In this document: piece after piece, positions 16,439 through 24,615 of the stretch
How positions within the stretch are numbered: position 1 is the stretch's first letter
How the letters are laid out: every line of letters begins with the position of its first letter
Origin: Pseudobacteroides sp.
GTDB lineage: Bacteria > Bacillota > Clostridia > Acetivibrionales > DSM-2933
Length of the DNA: 64,000 nt
Direction: 5' to 3'
Assembly (NCBI RefSeq): GCF_036567765.1
Contig: NZ_DATCTU010000033.1
Span: 1-64,000 of the forward strand
Notes under the pieces: model-generated
What the model was told of the DNA's origin: nothing
The model's input: only the letters and a program-made list of their open reading frames with translations
Databases searched by the model: none
Made by a program: the position numbers and the translations under genes

Positions 16439-17584
16439 ATGAAAGCTGTAACATTTCAAGGTATAAAAAACGTAGAGGTAAAAGAAGTTCAAGACCCTAC
16501 AATCCATAAACCTGACGATATTATCGTAAAAATTACAACGACTGCGATATGTGGTTCGGACTTGCATCTGATCCATGACATGATTCCCAACCTCCCTAAA
16601 AACTATATCATTGGTCATGAACCCATGGGAGTAGTTGAGGAAGTGGGGCCGGAGGTGACAAAGTTAAAGAAAGGGGATCGGGTCATCGTTCCGTTTAATG
16701 TTAGTTGCGGTGAATGCTTTTATTGCAAGCACGACTTGACAAGTCAATGTGATAACTCAAATCCCCATGGTGGAATGGGAGGTTTCTTTGGATACTCTGA
16801 AACTACTGGTGGGTATCCCGGCGGTCAGGCCGAATATATGCGAGTTCCTTATGGCAACTTTACTCCTTTCAAAATCCCAGAGAACAGCGAGATAGAAGAT
16901 GAAAAATTAGTGCTGCTCGCAGACGCCATGGGAACTGCATTCTGGAGTGTTGAAAACGCTGGGGTGAAAAACGGAGATACCGTCATTGTCTTAGGATGCG
17001 GGCCGGTAGGACTGCTGGCACAAAAATTCTGCTGGATGATGGGTGCTAAAAGGGTTATTGCAGTAGATTATATTGATTATCGTTTAGAACATGCAAAAAA
17101 ATATAACAACGTAGAGACAGTTAATTTTGAACAACATGATAACACTGGAGAATATTTGAAAGAAATTACTCAAGGTGGAGCAGATATTGTGATCGACGCC
17201 GTGGGTATGGACGGAAAGATGACTCCGCTGGAATACCTGGCTTCCGGCATAAAACTGCAGGGCGGTGCTTTAGGCAGTTTTGTCATTGCAAGCCAGGCAG
17301 TTAGAAAAGGAGGAATGATACAGGTAACTGGTGTTTATGGCGGAAGATATAATGGTGTCCCTCTTGGCGATTTAATGAATCGCAACATCAATTTGAGAAT
17401 GGGACAGGCTCCTGTCATCCCATATATGCCGCGTTTATATCAGATGCTTGTAGAAAAGAAGGTTGACCCGGGCGATATTATCACCCACAAACTACCGTTG
17501 GATCAAGCAAAGCATGGATACGAAGTTTTTGACACAAAAACCGATGGATGTATTAAGGTAGTACTCCATCCGGGAGTGCATTGA
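16439..17584 (+). CDS. Zinc-dependent alcohol dehydrogenase (formaldehyde-dehydrogenase-like MDR)
   Basis: The 381-residue medium-chain dehydrogenase has the catalytic-zinc ligands CGSDLH (38-43) and GHE (60-62), the structural-zinc lobe CGECFYCKHDLTSQC (about 90-104) and a Rossmann nucleotide site GCGPVG (about 183). The long PHGGMGGFFG insert after the structural zinc is typical of glutathione-independent formaldehyde dehydrogenase-like enzymes. It probably oxidises or reduces an alcohol/aldehyde using NAD(P). It sits between two pairs of coat-protein genes, as adhB does between yraF and yraE of B. subtilis, so it is presumably linked to spore formation. Confidence 0.9.
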   Translation: MKAVTFQGIKNVEVKEVQDPTIHKPDDIIVKITTTAICGSDLHLIHDMIPNLPKNYIIGHEPMGVVEEVGPEVTKLKKGDRVIVPFNVSCGECFYCKHDLTSQCDNSNPHGGMGGFFGYSETTGGYPGGQAEYMRVPYGNFTPFKIPENSEIEDEKLVLLADAMGTAFWSVENAGVKNGDTVIVLGCGPVGLLAQKFCWMMGAKRVIAVDYIDYRLEHAKKYNNVETVNFEQHDNTGEYLKEITQGGADIVIDAVGMDGKMTPLEYLASGIKLQGGALGSFVIASQAVRKGGMIQVTGVYGGRYNGVPLGDLMNRNINLRMGQAPVIPYMPRLYQMLVEKKVDPGDIITHKLPLDQAKHGYEVFDTKTDGCIKVVLHPGVH

Positions 17585-17634
17585 TAAATCCAGCAAAGAA
17601 TAATATATTTACAGAGCATAGGGAGGTGTAAAAA

Positions 17635-17874
17635 TTGGTAGCAGGAAAAAGAATAGCACCACATGAGACATTTGAACTTCATGAGTTACTCACCTTTAAA
17701 AATGTATGTGCAACAAAATCGTCAGCAATGGCCGGATTAGTTAAGGATGAAGAGTTAAGAACATTGATGCAGCAGGATTTTACTGTTTCTCAAGGACAAA
17801 TAAAAGAACTTCAAGACTTAATTCAATCATCAGAGCTTCTAAACCAAGGGACAGCGAGTACGAAAAACCATTGA
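17635..17874 (+). CDS. Short CotF-like spore coat protein, second copy
   Basis: The 79-residue protein is related to the one at 15788 (HETFELHELLTFKNVCATKS against HETMEIHELLNFKTICMTTS), so the short partner is duplicated across the dehydrogenase gene. It starts with TTG, placed eight bases after GGGAGGTG; no ATG fits. Expected coat/mother-cell protein. Confidence 0.75.
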   Translation: MVAGKRIAPHETFELHELLTFKNVCATKSSAMAGLVKDEELRTLMQQDFTVSQGQIKELQDLIQSSELLNQGTASTKNH

Positions 17875-17908
17875 CATTAATTTCCAAAAGTAGAAAGAAG
17901 GTGAAGCT

Positions 17909-18205
17909 ATGGGAAACTTATTACAAAATATGGCCGGTATGGGTGATATGACAGAACAGGTCATTGCGACAGACTTTTTAATTTCCGCTAAAGCAGGGGT
18001 TAGAAATTATGCTGTAGCAATTTCTGAAACAGCGACCCCTGAAGTTAGGGAGGTACTTCGCAGACACCTTGATATCGCTATAAAGACGCATGAAAGAATA
18101 GCTGCTTATATGACGAAAAAGGGTTATTATCACCCTCAAAACCCACAGGAACAAATAAAAGTTGACATGCAGGCAGCAGATACAGTTTTAAATATACAGC
18201 AGTAA
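17909..18205 (+). CDS. CotF-family spore coat protein, second copy
   Basis: The 98-residue protein is a shortened relative of the gene at 16013 (IATDFLISAKAGVRNYAVAI, EVREVLRRHLDIAIKTHERI, YMTKKGYYHPQNPQEQ). Start ATG 17909 follows AGAAGGTGAAGCT. It closes the coat/dehydrogenase operon. A hairpin (18274-18319) with arms GAAACCCAGTTC and GAATTGGGTTTC follows, but it lacks a T-run. Confidence 0.85.
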   Translation: MGNLLQNMAGMGDMTEQVIATDFLISAKAGVRNYAVAISETATPEVREVLRRHLDIAIKTHERIAAYMTKKGYYHPQNPQEQIKVDMQAADTVLNIQQ

Positions 18206-18388
18206 TAAAAAGGAAGTTGTTAGAGTATATTCCAAGCCGTACGAAACCAAATTGTTCATAAGTTGTTGCTAAAGAAACCCAGTTCTAGAACTAATAGAAT
18301 AGTTTATGAATTGGGTTTCACAGTCTGGATTAACTTTATTTGGTTTATACTTTTACGCAAAAATCAGTTATATCCTGGTTTCAATATG

Positions 18389-18424
18389 AGCACTTAAAAC
18401 TAATACTCTAGTCTTCATAGTGCT
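18389..18424. terminator. Possible terminator between convergent genes
   Basis: AGCACT (18389-18394) pairs with AGTGCT (18419-18424), followed by TTTTCCTTTTT on the plus strand. The stem is short and the loop long, so support is moderate. Confidence 0.4.
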
Positions 18425-18443
18425 TTTTCCTTTTTATTTTTTA

Positions 18444-19532
18444 TTATGAAAAGGTAGGAGCAGGTAATTCACCAATTATCATACGTAGTAAACCATATGG
18501 TTTTTGTCGTAGGTCTTTTCCATAATGAAATCTTGCCTGCCGATGTAATTGGTTCACAATGAAATATAAGTATTTATCCGGACTAATTGAAAAAGTATCT
18601 GGCCATAAAATTCTTGGATCATGTACAATGGTTTTCATTGTGCCATTTGGCAATATTTTTCGAATACTGTTGTTTTCATAGTCTCCAGCATAAATATTTC
18701 CTTTTGCATCTGTAATCATTCCATCAGATGCACCTTTTTCTCCCCAATACTTCACATGATAAAGCAAATCCATGTCTGGTATCGTTCTGTCTCTTAGGGC
18801 TTCAGTCGAGATCGAGAACAGATGACGACTGGTTAGTGGGCAAAAAAATAAAAGTTTTCCATCGGGAGAAATTGCTATACCATCAGATGCCATTCTAAAT
18901 GGGGAAGTTGAGCCATCTTTGTTTCGATTCATCAAAACTTTACCTTCTACTTTCGGCAAAAAACATGGATCAGGTGAAGTTGAATATGTTCCATTTAACC
19001 GTCTGAACGCGTTCCCATTTTCTAAATCTACCACGATAATAGCTCCTGGTCCTTTGGATGAAGAATCCGTTATATATGCATAACCTGCTTTTCCTACACG
19101 AAAATCAAATCGGACGTCATTCAGATAAGTTGTTGGCAGAACAACATCTTCTGTGAAGGTATATACTTTTCTTAGTTTATTGTCTTTTAAATCAACAGCG
19201 ACTAATTTGGCCCCTCCTTTGATGGGTTGAGAAAAATTTGGTGCTGCTGTATCTAATACCCAAAGAGTTCCCCTTCCATCAGCAACTACACTTTGGACAC
19301 TAATGAAAGAATTTGCGATATTCTCGGGGTTAGCTAAATTGGTTTCTAAATTAGGGTAAGGCTGCAATTGATCCCACACTAATTCCGCTACAGTAAATTT
19401 AACATCGTCTCCCCATTTCGGAAAGCAAACGAAAATACGACCTGTTTCTGAAACAGTAACACCTGTAGGCATAGCCCCATAAAATGCATAAACTAATTGA
19501 AATTCACCAAAATATTTTTCAATAGGTAACAT
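18444..19532 (-). CDS. Major royal jelly / yellow-family propeller protein
   Basis: The protein (362 residues from ATG 19532) is a member of the MRJP/yellow family, often annotated 'L-dopachrome tautomerase-related': EKYFGEFQLVYAFYGAMPTG, ETGRIFVCFPKWGDDVKFTV, VDLENGNAFRRLNG, ASDGIAISPDGKLLFFCPLT, KGNIYAGDYENNSIRKI. No signal peptide is visible, so it is likely cytoplasmic. The start at MLPIEKYFGEF fits the family and lies 11 bases after GGGGGGTG; ATG 19556 would add eight residues coded by that site. Common in Bacillus and insects, sparse in clostridia, so transfer is plausible. Activity unproven. Confidence 0.82.
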   Translation of the reverse strand: MLPIEKYFGEFQLVYAFYGAMPTGVTVSETGRIFVCFPKWGDDVKFTVAELVWDQLQPYPNLETNLANPENIANSFISVQSVVADGRGTLWVLDTAAPNFSQPIKGGAKLVAVDLKDNKLRKVYTFTEDVVLPTTYLNDVRFDFRVGKAGYAYITDSSSKGPGAIIVVDLENGNAFRRLNGTYSTSPDPCFLPKVEGKVLMNRNKDGSTSPFRMASDGIAISPDGKLLFFCPLTSRHLFSISTEALRDRTIPDMDLLYHVKYWGEKGASDGMITDAKGNIYAGDYENNSIRKILPNGTMKTIVHDPRILWPDTFSISPDKYLYFIVNQLHRQARFHYGKDLRQKPYGLLRMIIGELPAPTFS

Positions 19533-19559
19533 AGGTTTAATGACACCCCCCATCATATT

Positions 19560-19810
19560 CGAACGGGATATTAACTATAATATGATTATGATTCGTTTCT
19601 AGTGCCTGGTCTTTAATGAGTTTGATAAATTTAAATCGGCCATAAAATCAGTAATACATAGAAGTTCTGGCGTTAAATCAACAATTTTTTGTAATTTGCT
19701 TCATTCATTACAAGATCATTCACAATTTATGCCCCCTATATTACTAACTGAAAAATGCCACTATTATAAAATGAATTAATTCAACCAAACAACTATTAAT
19801 ACTATTTGTA
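19560..19810. other. Non-coding stretch with a degenerate reading frame
   Basis: On the minus strand short frames read NDLVMNEANYKK and then, shifted, IVDLTPELLCITDFMADLNL, which looks like a decayed gene I cannot identify. No intact gene. Confidence 0.3.
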
Positions 19811-19828
19811 AAACTCTATACTTCAATC

Positions 19829-20250
19829 TCAGTACCATCCTTGAAGCCGAACAGCAGCCAACCGCCCTGTGGCCTTTTGATGCCTCTCCAGATAGCTATT
19901 GTTGCACTTACTCCACTCATCTTGATTAACAGCCATGCTGGCGTTCTCATAGATTGCTTTTTTGGACAGTTCGGTAACTACCTCAATTTCCCTTTGAAGT
20001 TCCTCTAATTCAGCATCAAGCTCTGAGCAATCGCATAAAGTCTCCTTGGCTAAGCGGCAGTTGGCGATTAACTCCTCCCTACCACCCATCAGCATGTTGA
20101 AAGCTGTGAGGAAACATTGTTTCATATCCTCCTCAGTTACATGCGGGGTATTACAATTTTTGTAACCCCTGTATTTTTCATTGCATCGCCAGATAACACG
20201 GCGGTATCTGGTGTTCTTTTTGGTAGGTACTTCCGGTTTACCGTTTACGT
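19829..20250 (-). pseudogene. Serine recombinase remnant (zinc ribbon and helical region)
   Basis: Reading from 20250 down, the frame gives GKPEVPTKKNTRYRRVIWRC, NEKYRGYKNCNTPHVTEED and then the helical region MKQCFLTAFNMLMGGREELI to ETLCDCSELDAELEELQREI. This is the recombinase zinc-ribbon and the coiled-coil part of large serine recombinases carried by clostridial mobile elements. There is no catalytic domain upstream and the C-terminus ends abruptly in AAVRLQGWY. It is a leftover of a second recombinase beside the intact one at 20541. Confidence 0.8.
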
Positions 20251-20387
20251 AAAAACTTTATTATTCAATTAATATTCTTAAGAATCTTTTAAAAACCGAA
20301 TTTGTATAGATAATTTGAAAAGGCACTCTTACTTCATTCATAGGACAATCATCTCACCGCATAGTAATATCAACAAGGGTGAGATAA

Positions 20388-20564
20388 ATGGAAAAAAGAA
20401 TATCAATGGATGAATTAAGGCTCCTTATATTGAAAGCACCAGAATTTAAGCCTTTCCGTGATAAGATGGTAGAAATGATGATCCGTGTAGCTAAAAGGAA
20501 AATTGAAAAAGAAAAATGTGTTCAAAACCAGTATGAAGGTTCACAGAATAAAGCCACCAACTAG
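20388..20564 (+). CDS. Small helical protein overlapping the integrase 3' end
   Basis: A 58-residue frame (ATG 20388, AAGGGTGAGATAA upstream) encodes a basic helical protein with MDELRLLILKAPEFKPFRDK and VAKRKIEKEK. Its last eight codons overlap, in antisense, the last codons of the serine recombinase at 20541. It may be a mobile-element accessory factor, but no family is recognised. Confidence 0.5.
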   Translation: MEKRISMDELRLLILKAPEFKPFRDKMVEMMIRVAKRKIEKEKCVQNQYEGSQNKATN

Positions 20565-22007
20565 CTCTATTATTTCAATTTCCTTATCTGAATTTAAGGT
20601 TACTTTTTTTATTAAAGCACTGATTGTTTCACGTCTTTCCTGGGGTGTCAGGAACTGATAAAGATTTATAAATGTCTTTATGCTCTTTAATACTTCTGTT
20701 AAATCAACATCTTGTGCATATAGTTCATTTGTTAGATTTTCTTTCTCTTTTTGGTAAGTAGTGATTTTCCCGATTAATTCATTTATTCTGTCTGAGAAAA
20801 TATCCATATTAACTTTTCCTGTTTCAAAAAGAATAATATACTTATCTCTGACTTTAATAGCCTCATTAAGATTCATTTCAACCAAATTTAGTTTATCCTG
20901 AATAGACTCAGTGTTCTTTAAGTTTATAGCCGCCTGAGCCAACTCATTTATTATATCTTGGTCAATAATAGATTCAAGTTTCTTTAGTACTTGTTCATCT
21001 ACTTTCCTTTTACTAATGCTAAAACCTTTACATTGTTTCCGGTTTACATTTGAAGCACCACATCTATACAATGGAGTATAATATTTACAACCTTTTTTTG
21101 TATTGCAGCTTTCTACATAATACATTACTTTACCGCAAAGAGGGCAGCGAATTATTCCAGAAAGCAGTTGGTCAGCATCCGGTTTACGGACATAAGCAGC
21201 TTTTTTATTATTATTGATTTTCTTTTGTACTTCCATAAATAGTTCATCATTTATAATAGGTTCGTGAATACCTTTACATTTCTCGTATTTGGATGTTTTT
21301 AGGTCTTTTCTTCCAGTAGTAACATAACCAATATAAAACTCATTCTGAAGCATTCTAAATACAACTTCATATCTCCAAGGTCTGTCTATTCTATTTTTAA
21401 ATCCTTGACTGTTTAGGTAATCTACCAGATCGTTTATACTGGCACCTTCTGAATAACGCTTAAAGATTTCTTTTATTGCTAATGATTTATGTTCATCGGT
21501 ATATATGTTCTTACCCTCATAGTAATACCCAAATGGTATAGATGATTTGCTAAGACCTTGTTTAAATCTCTCACTCATTCCAAGTTTTACATTTTCTATA
21601 ATTGTATTTCTTTCAAATTCTGCAATAGAGCCGAGTAATTGAAGCAACATTTTACCTATTGGAGTTGAAGTATCAAAATGCTCAGAGTAGCTTAAAAGTG
21701 AAATTTTATGTTGATTTAAAGTGTTTACAACACTTAAAAGATCTAATAGACTTCTGCTTAAACGGCTCAGTTTCCAAATCATAACTAAATCAAACTTTTC
21801 AAGCTTTGCATCTTCTATTAATTGAAGTAGCCCAGGTCTATCTTCGATATTTTTGCCGCTTATACCGGCATCCTGATATATTTTATAAATAATATATTTA
21901 TATGTTTCAGCATATTTCTTTAAAAGTGATAGCTGTGCTGGTATTGAATACCCTTCAAGGGCTTGTTCTGTAGTACTTACACGAACATAAATTGCGGCTC
22001 TTTGCAT
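20541..22007 (-). CDS. Large serine recombinase (site-specific integrase)
   Basis: The 488-residue protein has the resolvase catalytic domain at 1-150: AAIYVRVSTTEQ with nucleophile Ser 10, and downstream DLVMIWKLSRLSRSLLDLL with the conserved Arg residues. The recombinase domain covers about 160-270, a zinc ribbon (CPLCGKVMY with later C..KQC) about 290-350 and a coiled-coil region about 350-450. Length is normal for an intact integrase of ICEs or prophages. Start chosen at ATG 22007 (MQRAAIYV) after AAAGGGG; the upstream in-frame start has no family similarity. It is the likely agent that delivered the 13-20 kb island. Attachment sites were not identified. Confidence 0.93.
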   Translation of the reverse strand: MQRAAIYVRVSTTEQALEGYSIPAQLSLLKKYAETYKYIIYKIYQDAGISGKNIEDRPGLLQLIEDAKLEKFDLVMIWKLSRLSRSLLDLLSVVNTLNQHKISLLSYSEHFDTSTPIGKMLLQLLGSIAEFERNTIIENVKLGMSERFKQGLSKSSIPFGYYYEGKNIYTDEHKSLAIKEIFKRYSEGASINDLVDYLNSQGFKNRIDRPWRYEVVFRMLQNEFYIGYVTTGRKDLKTSKYEKCKGIHEPIINDELFMEVQKKINNNKKAAYVRKPDADQLLSGIIRCPLCGKVMYYVESCNTKKGCKYYTPLYRCGASNVNRKQCKGFSISKRKVDEQVLKKLESIIDQDIINELAQAAINLKNTESIQDKLNLVEMNLNEAIKVRDKYIILFETGKVNMDIFSDRINELIGKITTYQKEKENLTNELYAQDVDLTEVLKSIKTFINLYQFLTPQERRETISALIKKVTLNSDKEIEIIELVGGFIL

Positions 22008-22266
22008 TTTAAGTGCCCCTTTTAATATCACTGATTATAAATATCATTATAATTCTAAGGACTAACTATGACACTGGTAAATAATATATGTGCAGTATTG
22101 AGACATATTACAATAAATAGTCAGGTTATTAAACCTAAATACAAAATGTGGCACAAATATGATTCTTTATTACACATATAATAATTGTAGGACTCAAATT
22201 GAGTCGGTATTAATTAAAGTGATAAATTATTATATATAGAAAATTAAATATACCAAGGAGAATGAC

Positions 22267-22425
22267 ATGAGAAAACTTAATGAAAGATCTGTTGAGAGAA
22301 TTACTATTCAGTATAATGAGGACGAACGTTCAGAATATAGATTTTTTGATTTTGTAATAAACTTTTTAATCCAAGGACAGGGATGCAAGGGGGAAGTATT
22401 TGGTGAACCAGAACAAGGAATTTGA
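22267..22425 (+). CDS. Small unknown protein coupled to the recombinase fragment
   Basis: A 52-residue frame (ATG 22267) follows AAGGAGAATGAC, an excellent ribosome site. The product is charged (RKLNERSVERITIQYNEDER) and not recognised. Its stop overlaps the GTG start of the truncated recombinase at 22403, the coupling expected of small accessory genes in mobile elements. Confidence 0.55.
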   Translation: MRKLNERSVERITIQYNEDERSEYRFFDFVINFLIQGQGCKGEVFGEPEQGI

Positions 22426-22558
22426 TATTTTACTTAAGCCTGAAGATTATGGGGCAATATATGCCAGAAAATCGATAAAAACAGAAAACAACTCTATTCA
22501 ATCCCAGCTTTCACTAGCAAAAGATGTTTTATATGCCTTACTTTTTTCGCTAGCATAA
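22403..22558 (+). pseudogene. Truncated N-terminus of a second large serine recombinase
   Basis: From GTG 22403 the frame reads VNQNKEFDILLKPEDYGAIY then ARKSIKTENNSIQSQLSLAK, the catalytic N-terminus of a large serine recombinase, cut after DVLYA; LLFSLA and a stop follow. The remaining ~450 residues are absent. The join lies near 22541-22545. Confidence 0.8.
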
Positions 22559-22758
22559 ATTTTGATAAATTCGTCAGCAACTTCAATCATCTTATTTTCA
22601 GGGTTATTCCTACTTAATTGAAGAACAATTTTTTTAATCTCATCAATATCTTTCTGAAGCTTATACATTTTTTGGAGAATAGTTTGCGTATTGTCTTGTT
22701 GATCATTGGGACTATCAGGAATGACTTTGATATCCTGGTTTGGTTTGGGATTATCCAA
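22498..22758 (-). CDS. Hypothetical helical protein with a rearranged C-terminus
   Basis: This 86-residue protein has an acidic/Asn/Gln-rich start followed by a coiled-coil helix (LQKMYKLQKDIDEIKKIVLQ). Its last ~14 codons (AYKTSFASESWD) are the antisense of the recombinase fragment, so the native C-terminus has been lost at the same junction. It lies 20 bases after the gene at 22779 on the same strand. Ribosome site is weak (GAAAAGAGTG). Function unknown. Confidence 0.4.
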   Translation of the reverse strand: MDNPKPNQDIKVIPDSPNDQQDNTQTILQKMYKLQKDIDEIKKIVLQLSRNNPENKMIEVADEFIKIYASEKSKAYKTSFASESWD

Positions 22759-22778
22759 TGGTTTTGCACTCTTTTCAG

Positions 22779-23075
22779 CTAAAGGTGATCCTTTTCAATA
22801 TTATTAATTACGTCAAGTACCAATTGACCACTAATATAATTTTTTGGTTTTGCAGGAATCGGGTCCAGGTCAATCCAGCTTTTACTTTGCTTATCCCATG
22901 TTTTACCTAATTCACGGTGTATTAATCCTCTTAAAGTAGTATGGAATAGGATAACTTTTTTGTCATTCTTAAGGTTATTATTTATTTGGTTTAAATTTAA
23001 ATTTTGTGTTAACATCACTTTTATACTACTTAAAGTATCTGGATCGACTTTTATAGTTTTATTCAAATGAATCAT
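22779..23075 (-). CDS. Hypothetical protein
   Basis: The 98-residue soluble protein (ILFHTTLRGLIHRELGKTWD, WIDLDPIPAKPKNYISGQLV) is not recognised. Its start ATG 23075 has a modest upstream ribosome site. It is upstream of the truncated gene at 22498 and presumably belonged to the same mobile-element module. Confidence 0.45.
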   Translation of the reverse strand: MIHLNKTIKVDPDTLSSIKVMLTQNLNLNQINNNLKNDKKVILFHTTLRGLIHRELGKTWDKQSKSWIDLDPIPAKPKNYISGQLVLDVINNIEKDHL

Positions 23076-23233
23076 CTACCATGAAATATACTCATGTTAG
23101 AGGATACGGGATTTGTTAATATTTATTCCAGTATGTTAATTTTAAATTTGAAAAATGAACTGAAATGAATTGGAAGGATAAAAGTAGTATAAATATCCAT
23201 GTTTTTATGCTTACCCATATTTTGTTAGATTAA

Positions 23234-23262
23234 TTGACAAATCGTTAAACATATGCTAAACT
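23234..23262 (+). promoter_or_regulatory. Sigma-A promoter of the cold-shock gene
   Basis: TTGACA at 23234-23239, spacer of 17, and TAAACT at 23257-23262. The predicted 5' leader is about 115 bases long. Confidence 0.65.
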
Positions 23263-23292
23263 AAGAAAGTATTTAAAAGTGATAATTATTTG

Positions 23293-23337
23293 CACATATT
23301 TTTGTAAATGATTTAAGGTCATTTGCGAGAATATGTG
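23293..23337 (+). promoter_or_regulatory. Structured cold-shock leader
   Basis: CACATATT pairs with AATATGTG (arms at the two ends), with an inner imperfect stem of TGTAAATGA with TCATTTGCG. A long structured leader is typical of csp mRNAs and may act as a temperature-responsive element. Confidence 0.45.
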
Positions 23338-23384
23338 TTTTTGTTTTTGCAACGAAATATAATATAATTGATGGAGGTACCAAT

Positions 23385-23585
23385 ATGAATAATGGTACAG
23401 TAAAATGGTTCAACGCAGAAAAAGGATTTGGGTTTATTGCCGTGGATGGTGGAGATGATGTATTCGTTCATTTTTCTTCAATCCAGTCAAATGGCTACAA
23501 AAGCTTGGATGAAGGACAAAGAGTGAACTTTGATATAGAAAAAGGTCAACGTGGTCTTCAAGCAACTAATGTTTATCTCGATTAA
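23385..23585 (+). CDS. Cold-shock protein (CSD fold)
   Basis: The 66-residue protein is a full cold-shock domain: RNP1 KGFGFI (15-20) and RNP2 VFVHFS (28-33), with the start [16 protein letters not shown]. It binds single-stranded RNA and DNA and melts secondary structure. The start is ATG 23385 with GGAGG six bases upstream. It has a strong promoter, a long leader and its own terminator, so it is an autonomous unit. Confidence 0.97.
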   Translation: MNNGTVKWFNAEKGFGFIAVDGGDDVFVHFSSIQSNGYKSLDEGQRVNFDIEKGQRGLQATNVYLD

Positions 23586-23598
23586 ATTTCCGTTGAAT

Positions 23599-23624
23599 AA
23601 AGCTATCTCTTTTGAGGTAGCTTT
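23599..23624 (+). terminator. Terminator of the cold-shock gene
   Basis: AAAGCTATCTC and GAGGTAGCTTT pair (one G-U) around TTTT, 14 bases after the stop. Confidence 0.75.
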
Positions 23625-23768
23625 CTAAATTTTATGTGTCAATGAGAATTCGTGCGATGCACAGGGAATGGATTCATATGGGGATTAACAAATTTTGAGA
23701 GCCATGCTGAAGGTGCTTCACTACCCAAACTTGATGCGTGGAAAAACTATAACATAGGAGGTATTGAG

Positions 23769-23981
23769 ATGAAATTAAGTGAAATAAAGCCCGAAGATGT
23801 ACTAACCGTTTTTGATAAGCCAAGTAGAAAAATTCGTGAGCGGCAAGGCAAATATGTATCAAGAAATGCTGATTTTCTAACTATTCAATTCCTATATTAT
23901 AAAGACAGTCTCTCGCTATCCGATTTAATCATGGGAAAAGCTACATTATTTAAAGATAAAGAAGCTGTAACCTTACTCTGA
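23769..23981 (+). CDS. Conserved small protein of unknown function
   Basis: The 70-residue protein (MKLSEIKPEDVLTVFDKPSR, FYKDS-like FLYYKDSLSLSDLIMG) starts at ATG 23769, eight bases after AGGAGG. It looks soluble with a short basic middle. I do not recognise a family. Upstream in frame (23652-23768) is open but has no start signal. A strong terminator follows. Confidence 0.6.
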   Translation: MKLSEIKPEDVLTVFDKPSRKIRERQGKYVSRNADFLTIQFLYYKDSLSLSDLIMGKATLFKDKEAVTLL

Positions 23982-24002
23982 TTTGATAGATAGAGAGAAT
24001 GC

Positions 24003-24043
24003 CCCCCAGATTGATGGATTGTGAGTTGCTACAATCTCGGGGG
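24003..24043 (+). terminator. Rho-independent terminator
   Basis: CCCCC-AGATTG pairs with CAATCT-GGGGG, followed by TTTTTT at 24052-24057; 22 bases after the gene at 23769. Confidence 0.85.
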
Positions 24044-24061
24044 ATTTACCCTTTTTTATTA

Positions 24062-24388
24062 CCGCTATTCTAAGCACGATCGGAACTATCTATTCCCCAA
24101 TACTAAGAATTCAAGGTGACTTGTTAGGTCCGGTATGAGTAACGCTTCTCAGTGTGCTAACCAATAATACCAACTTCGGCAAGCTGACCGTCTCTGTCCA
24201 ATTTTATTAGATTTTGGGCAAAATAGCTCGACACCCGCATTTTGGGAATATAAAATTAGTTTTTGGCCATTTGTTAATGTCTAATGACTTTTTGAAACAA
24301 GGTCAAATAAGCTAGCAGAATAATGGCACCTTGCTACAATAACCTTTAGTATTTATTGCTTGGCAGTAACAGTAAATGCGGTCGATTT
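24062..24388. other. Intergenic, nothing recognised
   Basis: About 330 bases between the terminator and the tRNA terminator. I see no gene and no RNA family; a promoter is not evident. Confidence 0.5.
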
Positions 24389-24443
24389 ACCATAAAAAAT
24401 GAAGGCTTAAAAGATTTTTAATCTTTTAAGCCTTCATTTTTTA

Positions 24444-24447
<4 letters not shown>
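24389..24447. terminator. Long perfect hairpin behind tRNA-fMet
   Basis: 28-base perfect arms (24389-24416 and 24420-24447) around TTT. The right arm contains the tRNA 3' end (TGGT = complement of ACCA), so the other arm carries a copy of it. Flanking A/T-runs make it a terminator in both directions. Confidence 0.85.
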
Positions 24448-24519
<72 letters not shown>

Positions 24520-24615
24520 ATATCTAGTGTGTCATTGTAGCATAACACACTTTCTGATAAAAGTAAATGTAAAATTCAGTATACTATTTATTCCCTGCCC
24601 GGCAATACTTCAACA

